From: Botryllus schlosseri
Taxonomy: Eukaryota; Chordata; Ascidiacea; Stolidobranchia; Styelidae
NCBI GenBank assembly: GCA_000444245.1
Contig: ATSW01110578.1
Coordinates: 1 to 21,993, forward strand
Direction of reading: 5' to 3'
Length of the DNA: 21,993 nt
The notes below the pieces were generated by a model. The model did no database searches. It had not been told where the DNA came from and saw only the letters and a program-made list of their open reading frames with translations. A program made the translations under genes and the position numbers. Shown in pieces: positions 17,701-21,993 of the stretch (position 1 is its first letter; every line of letters starts with the position of its first letter).

Positions 17701-18544
17701 CAGGGGACCATCCCGCGACAGGATTTTGTCCGGCCCCCGGACAGTTTTCCGTCTTATGATATGATAATGTGGCCCGCGGCCACAGTCTGCCGAGATTCCC
17801 CGCTACCTGCTTACCAGGTCAAATTTTAGTGACAGTATGTTATTCGATACATGTAAGCGCACTGCGCAGCGTGCGAGAGTGAAGCTTACGCGTAAGTTCG
17901 TCGAAGCGGGAAGACTAGCATTATCGGCATTTCTACGATGTACTCAACGTTTGTGGTAATCATGGTGTTTGTCGACTACAATGGTCATTCACACCAGACC
18001 GATATTTCTTATTTTTGATTCCGTAGCCGCCGACTTGTAGCACGGCACACTTCTAGGCTTTTGTAAGACACCACCAGGGGTCGCCAACTCAAAATGGGTC
18101 GCGGGCCATTTTTCAAATGTCGTAGAAGCCGCGGTCCGCATGAATTAAATATCGAGATAAAATAGGCCACACATTTGAACAACGACCCTATCTCATCATC
18201 AACTCAGCCCTAATGAATTGATATCTTGGTAAATTTGGGGTACCGGGCTCATCGAACGCCTTGAAATCTTAATTAGTGATTGCACCGTGTGTTGATTAAT
18301 CAGAGAGAAGCAGACATGGCGTCGCCTGTATGACAATACTGTTCTCAAATCCACATTGTCTTCGTCATTATCGACGAGAAATGGCTTCGAAGTAACATTG
18401 CTGTCGTTAAAATACATTCATTAAATACGATTTACACCTTGTATATGTGGATAAATGGGGAGAAAATCGATTCAACAATCCGGCCCGCCAAGTACTTAAT
18501 TTTCTTGTATCCGGCCCACCGACTGGAGAAGTTGCCCGCCCCTG
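17701..18544 (+). mobile_element. hAT-type MITE, 844 bp, inserted in the hAT remnant
   Basis: The left tip is CAGGGGACCATCCCGCGAC and the right tip is GAGAAGTTGCCCGCCCCTG. The 8-bp flanks TTATACAA (17693-17700) and TTGTACAA (18545-18552) match at seven of eight positions. GC-rich blocks typical of such MITEs lie inside both ends (GTGGCCCGCGGCCAC, CCGGCCCGCC). The tips match well for only the first six bases. A second hAT-like tip, CAGGGGTCGCCAACT, begins at 18075 and fits the right end better (CAGGGGCGGGCAACT), so a nested or chimeric structure is possible. Confidence 0.6.
17950..18073 (-). mobile_element. 5'-truncated SINE inside the MITE
   Basis: On the minus strand it reads GGTGTCTTACAAAAGCCTAG, a GTCGGCGGCTACGGAAT block and then GTAGTCGACAAACACC and the ACCAT tail. 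This is the 3' half of the SINE family at 7835 and 13061. It stops abruptly at 18073, directly against a hAT-like tip (18075). Either the SINE is 5'-truncated, or its head was displaced by that insertion. Confidence 0.75.
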
Positions 18545-18552
18545 TTGTACAA

Positions 18553-18913
18553 CAACAAATTTTTAATTATTTCTGCCATAAGGCGTGATCTAACTACTGG
18601 AATTCTTCATAGGTCCAAATTTCGGCAAAAATTAAGTTTTATCAGGCCAAACTACTTCGTAAGGACAGAGAGTTTCAACCAGAAATGAAGATAAGTGGTA
18701 CAATTATAGCATTATGGGCGAAAACACCTAATTTACATACATGACGGCAAAATTGTGTCAAAATTAAGTTTTGTTAGGTCAAATAATTTCAAAATTTTGA
18801 TGTTTCAGGTCAAAATCTTATGTTTTTAGGTAAACAAAATCTCCCTAATCATTAAATATGACATCGACGCGTAGGCAGACATTGAATGCAATATAATGCA
18901 ACTATTGGCTACA
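18553..18913. other. AT-rich stretch with a short dispersed repeat
   Basis: AAAATTAAGTTTT followed by ATCAGGCCAAACTACTTC (about 18628-18659) recurs as TTGTTAGGTCAAATAATTTC (about 18761-18792), an imperfect direct repeat of about 30 bases. No gene or transposon end is recognised. Confidence 0.45.
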
Positions 18914-19160
18914 CAGAAGTGGTTCTCAAACTATTTTAGGCGGGTCTCCTTTGACGAAATTGACATTTTCGTCATCCTTCATTGTGATATCAAAAATATT
19001 AGAAGGGGAAACCATAATGTTTGCAATCCTAACACATAGTTTGATGACATGGAAGGTCATGAATGTTGAGAGAATTCACAAATGTGAAATTCGTACACTA
19101 CACAGAGAAAAAATTATAAGCTGCAGGTAAGTCGCGACAAGTGAATAAAGCAGTGAAATA
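18914..19160 (+). mobile_element. MITE-A copy, right end lost
   Basis: It begins with AAGTGGTTCTCAAACT, nearly the consensus hAT-like tip. It continues with blocks shared with 5151-5454 and 1-254, namely GCAATCCTAACACATAGTTT, GATGACATGGAAGGTCATGA and a GTGAAATTCG block. The similarity fades near 19160, and the closing GAGAACCACTG tip is absent. Confidence 0.65.
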
Positions 19161-20789
19161 TTTGTCAAAATGATCATGTGCAATATTATCACGTAGCATA
19201 TAGATATTTTTGCGATTTTGATGTCTAATCCCTTCTATTACCCCAATTGAGCTTAGACAAAAGGTAGCTAACCATAAGATAAATTAAACCCTGCAGAGGT
19301 TCTTACTTCATGACGGCAAATGATATTTGTCAAAAAAAAAAATTGCTAATAAACCAATGAATGATGAATCATGTCACTCCTGCAAGTAAGTGGCTACCCC
19401 GCAAATAGTAAACGTTTGACACGGCTTTCAAACGTTGACAAAAGTTTCAAAAAGATGTTCAAAATACCGATGGGAATTTGGTTTATGTATTTTCATGATC
19501 AATTTAAGCTGTGAGGCATGGGGACTTGAATTAACACGAACTAAACTGCAGAGGGAGTGTTATCATGACGTATCATCGCGTATGTCATCTGGAGGTGGCA
19601 GACATGTGATTCGTTACTGCCCGACATGGCATGCAAACATTCTCATCTTGACGATACACGCATCATGGTGTCATTTTATTGCAATTGTAGCATTCAGACC
19701 CAGTTCACTGATTACCGACAAGGAAAATACTACATGCGCACATACCCGACACTTCATATTGCATTATACACAGACGCGTGTCGCGTTGGGACACAGCCGG
19801 CACGATTTGTCGCCGAGTGACGTAGGGCATTTTTTTCCTACACGAACATCAGCTCNCCCGCCGCNCACGTGTGATGCCGCCAGACAACAGCGCGAGGTCT
19901 TACAATGGCGGTTTGTAATCGTAGTTGAGGGTGCGGTGTTAGTTGAGTTCGCGGATTAATCGCGGTTAACTGATGTTGAAGCAAGAACATAGCTATAGNG
20001 GAGTNCCGAAAACTGAACTTTGCATGCTAATNTATAATTATGCTTCGTNTAAAAACATANTTCAGGCATACGGNTACNTGATAGACCGTAGTTTNCTGTC
20101 GGTCATATCGTCAGCCGTAGNTACATGCGTGATTTCTCGAGTATAGTATTCATCTGTTCCTTATTAATTNATGGCATGTGCAAGTATGCTTCCTTATCCA
20201 CAATGACATGTCTGACCATCACCAATCAGTGTTCCTTGTGAACATGTCAAAAATATTAGTGTTTGGTAGAATGCAGATTTCTATTGATCATGAGGTCGTG
20301 ACATGCACACAGCAAACCGTGGACTCNAATAGGTTCAATAATTTTCTACTCTATTGAAGNAGCTACAGTTCAGTATGCCTAAATGTCGAAAAAGACACCG
20401 ATTACCGTAGCTTACAGAAGGAGATGGACTGNTGCGACCAGGTTAATCAAGCAGGCTTGAACTAACAAAAACGATGNAATTTTACAGTTTGAAGATATTA
20501 ATAGACCAGTATCAAGTAAGTGTTTAATTTTATTCAGTTTNGGATTTGAGTTTCATGAATCACATGGTATTGGCATCATAATGTTTGTGTGATGTCAATT
20601 TTCNAATCAAGCTCTTTTCNCCCAGCCAATAAGNTGAAATCTTCTGCTCATTCTTACAATAGCTCCCAGTCCAAGTAAACATTTCATCATTCTCATGCCT
20701 GCTTTAATATATGAATTACTTTATCAACAGATGGCCGTAACAGTACAATGTTGGATCAATTTGAGGATGTCACTCAATTGCATGCAGAA
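19161..20789. other. Unannotated stretch with 20 ambiguous bases
   Basis: No transposon tips, SINE boxes or recognisable proteins were found. A 174-codon plus-strand frame at 19435-19959 has no protein-like motifs and is Cys/His/Thr-rich in an irregular way, so I do not call it. Single N characters are scattered from 19856 to 20634, which limits any coding judgement there. Confidence 0.5.
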
Positions 20790-20985
20790 CAGTGATGAGC
20801 GGAGTCTGCTTTTCGAGACTCCGAGTCCCTCTGACAACTTTGGTCACTGAGGCAAAGTCCCTCCGACTCCGGGGATCTCAATCCCAGACTCCGAGATAAC
20901 CCGAAGAATCTTGTCCAGTCACCGAAACATATTCAGACCATTGTCGAAGAATCCCAATCGATGTATTCAATAGCCTGTCTGATAT

Positions 20986-21258
20986 TCATACCAGTTTTTT
21001 AGTATCCGTGAATTGCCGAACAGTCGCAACATTACTTCTGAGAGTCAAGTTCCCTCCAACAAAATGGACAGTCAAGTTATTAGAACTGCGACCCTTCAGA
21101 TCAGTCCACATATCTGTGGTGATGCCAGCCAGCCAATAAAACTTGATAGCAACTCTTAGTTCCTCTGACAGCTTCTGCTTCAAAGATAAAGCCTCCTCAT
21201 CCAACTTACGTTTCACCGTAAATCTGAATGGCAAAACACGTCTTCTGCACAACACCAC
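20986..21258 (-). pseudogene. hAT transposase fragment, start of catalytic region
   Basis: The frame contains KRKLDEEALSLKQKLSEELR, then AGITTDMWTDLKGRSSNN, LTVHFVGGNL and a TVRQFTDTKK block. ITTDMWTD is the signature around the first catalytic Asp of hAT/ZBED-type transposases, and the T-V-H-F strand follows at the usual distance. It stops at 20986-20988, far short of the usual 500-600 residues, and the second Asp and final Glu are absent. The reading frame begins in arbitrary sequence at 21258. Confidence 0.75.
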
Positions 21259-21377
21259 GGCAAACCTGCACTTCTTCGGTATTCTCCACCCGGCGTTCAG
21301 TGTTCCCCATGATCACCTTCTCCTTTGATTTCTTGCTTACTTTTCTGTTGGAAGAAAGGAACTTTCTTCAACTGCGA

Positions 21378-21593
21378 TCAATTCTTCTTACACGCTTCGA
21401 TATGTCTTCGAAGATGCGACGTACCACTTGTAAACTTGTGATGCTTGAGCTGAACATTGCAATTTTGACATCTCGCAAACCCAGTATACTTGCCGTTATT
21501 ATCATCCAGCATCAGAGTGAAATCCTTCCAAACGTCGCTCTTTTTCTGCGTCTTTGTGAGTAACCCACTTGACGTCGACGGTGCTTCAGCCAT
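21378..21593 (-). pseudogene. BED zinc finger, N-terminus of the same hAT transposase
   Basis: The start Met at 21593 gives MAEAPSTSSGLL, then a BED finger with a conserved Trp-x2-Phe (VWKDF), CQNC (C-x2-C) and TSHLRRHIEAC (His/Cys ligands). The frame ends at a TGA right after KKN. About 120 bases of scrambled linker separate it from the catalytic fragment at 21258, where relatives have a longer linker. BED fingers give hAT transposases sequence-specific DNA binding. All four metal ligands appear present. Confidence 0.75.
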
Positions 21594-21600
21594 TATATTA

Positions 21601-21993
21601 AAACAACGAAGGAAGACCAGTCAGTTCGAACTAACTACCACTAACACCACTGAAATCGACGATCACATCACAGGTTTCAGTAAATTAAGTTCCGCATCGC
21701 CATGAAACAGTTGATGGAACTGCACTGCACTAAACATACATGATGCATCACTGACGCACCGATCGACGCTCCTTGGAGTTGACTAAATGACTAGTGACTA
21801 CCAATTTTGAAGCTGATACATGATATCTGGAATTTGGAGTCTGAGACAGACCAGCAGCAGAAACTTGATTGCGGTGCTGATTTTTCTTATCACATCAAAG
21901 TCATTTCTCAATCAAACCAAACATTACATGACGAAAATTCAGAAGAGTTCTGGATGACTGACTACGTCAATCACTATTGAAGGAAGTGTAGTG
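21601..21993. other. Flank or 5' part of the BED-hAT element, no clear feature
   Basis: This should be the 5' untranslated region and end of the minus-strand hAT element. I see no exact partner for the CAGTGATGAGCGG tip and no copy of the possible left flank ATGCAGAA. A CTGCACTGCACT repeat and a CATGATGCATCA motif are the only short structures noticed. Confidence 0.35.

Larger units (their letters stand above)
20790..21600 (-). mobile_element. BED-finger hAT element, 3' end and 5' coding part
   Basis: The left boundary is a hAT-like tip, CAGTGATGAGCGGAGTCTGC, followed by repeated GACTCCGAG motifs, the usual subterminal pattern of this hAT type. Minus-strand coding remains (BED finger and the start of the catalytic region) lie at 20986-21593. 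Fewer than 200 bases separate the catalytic-domain start from the element's end, so most of the transposase has been deleted. The other tip was not recognised. A GGAGTCTGAGAC motif at about 21836-21847 may be part of it, or the end lies beyond the window. Confidence 0.65.

Noticed and set aside
19435-19959. The 174-codon plus-strand frame, the longest outside the pogo gene
   Set aside because: It has no domain-like motif, no splice signals at sensible places and irregular composition, and it overlaps ambiguous bases at its end.

Overview
This is eukaryotic (metazoan, probably invertebrate) DNA. It is AT-rich with no operons, long stretches lack coding sequence, and tRNA-derived SINEs and cut-and-paste DNA transposons are dense. 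Where reading frames look real they are exon-like, bounded by GT/AG splice signals. I cannot name the species. A tunicate or another invertebrate deuterostome would fit, but that is a guess.

Layout. Positions 1-2062 hold ends and fragments of several hAT-type elements, including two copies of a short hAT MITE (called MITE-A here). 2103-2537 is a broken fragment of a multicopy protein family. 2545-4076 is a hAT-like element (family B) with a nested MITE and a SINE scrap. 4262-5829 and 8233-9874 are two copies of one roughly 1.6 kb hAT element (family C). Both carry a MITE-A at the same internal site but have different outer target duplications. 6404-6883 is a diverged second copy of family B. 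6984-7301, 7835-8134 and 13061-13340 are SINEs with target-site duplications.

The best host-gene evidence is a minus-strand exon at 7500-7715. It encodes the start of a von Willebrand factor A domain with its metal-binding motif. Weaker minus-strand exon candidates lie at 10537-10662, 12746-12856, 13365-13592 and 13825-13907, so much of 7-14 kb may be intron of one minus-strand gene. A degenerate minisatellite (11540-11800) and a hAT MITE (11845-12333) lie within this stretch.

14691-17570 is a nearly complete pogo/Tigger-type DNA transposon with terminal inverted repeats, a TA target duplication, subterminal hairpins and one long transposase gene. The protein has a pipsqueak-type HTH, a DDE domain, a basic tail and a PHD finger, and it is broken in two places. 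The element sits beside a hAT transposase C-terminal remnant (17583-17700), which is itself interrupted by a hAT MITE at 17701-18544 carrying a SINE fragment. Another MITE-A follows (18914-19160), then a featureless stretch with 20 ambiguous bases (19856-20634). Last comes the left end and N-terminal half of a BED-finger hAT element on the minus strand (20790 to at least 21600).

The window is therefore mainly a layered record of transposition, with MITEs inside hAT elements and SINEs inside MITEs, laid over what looks like intronic host DNA. I see no CRISPR array, rRNA, free-standing tRNA or bacterial gene.
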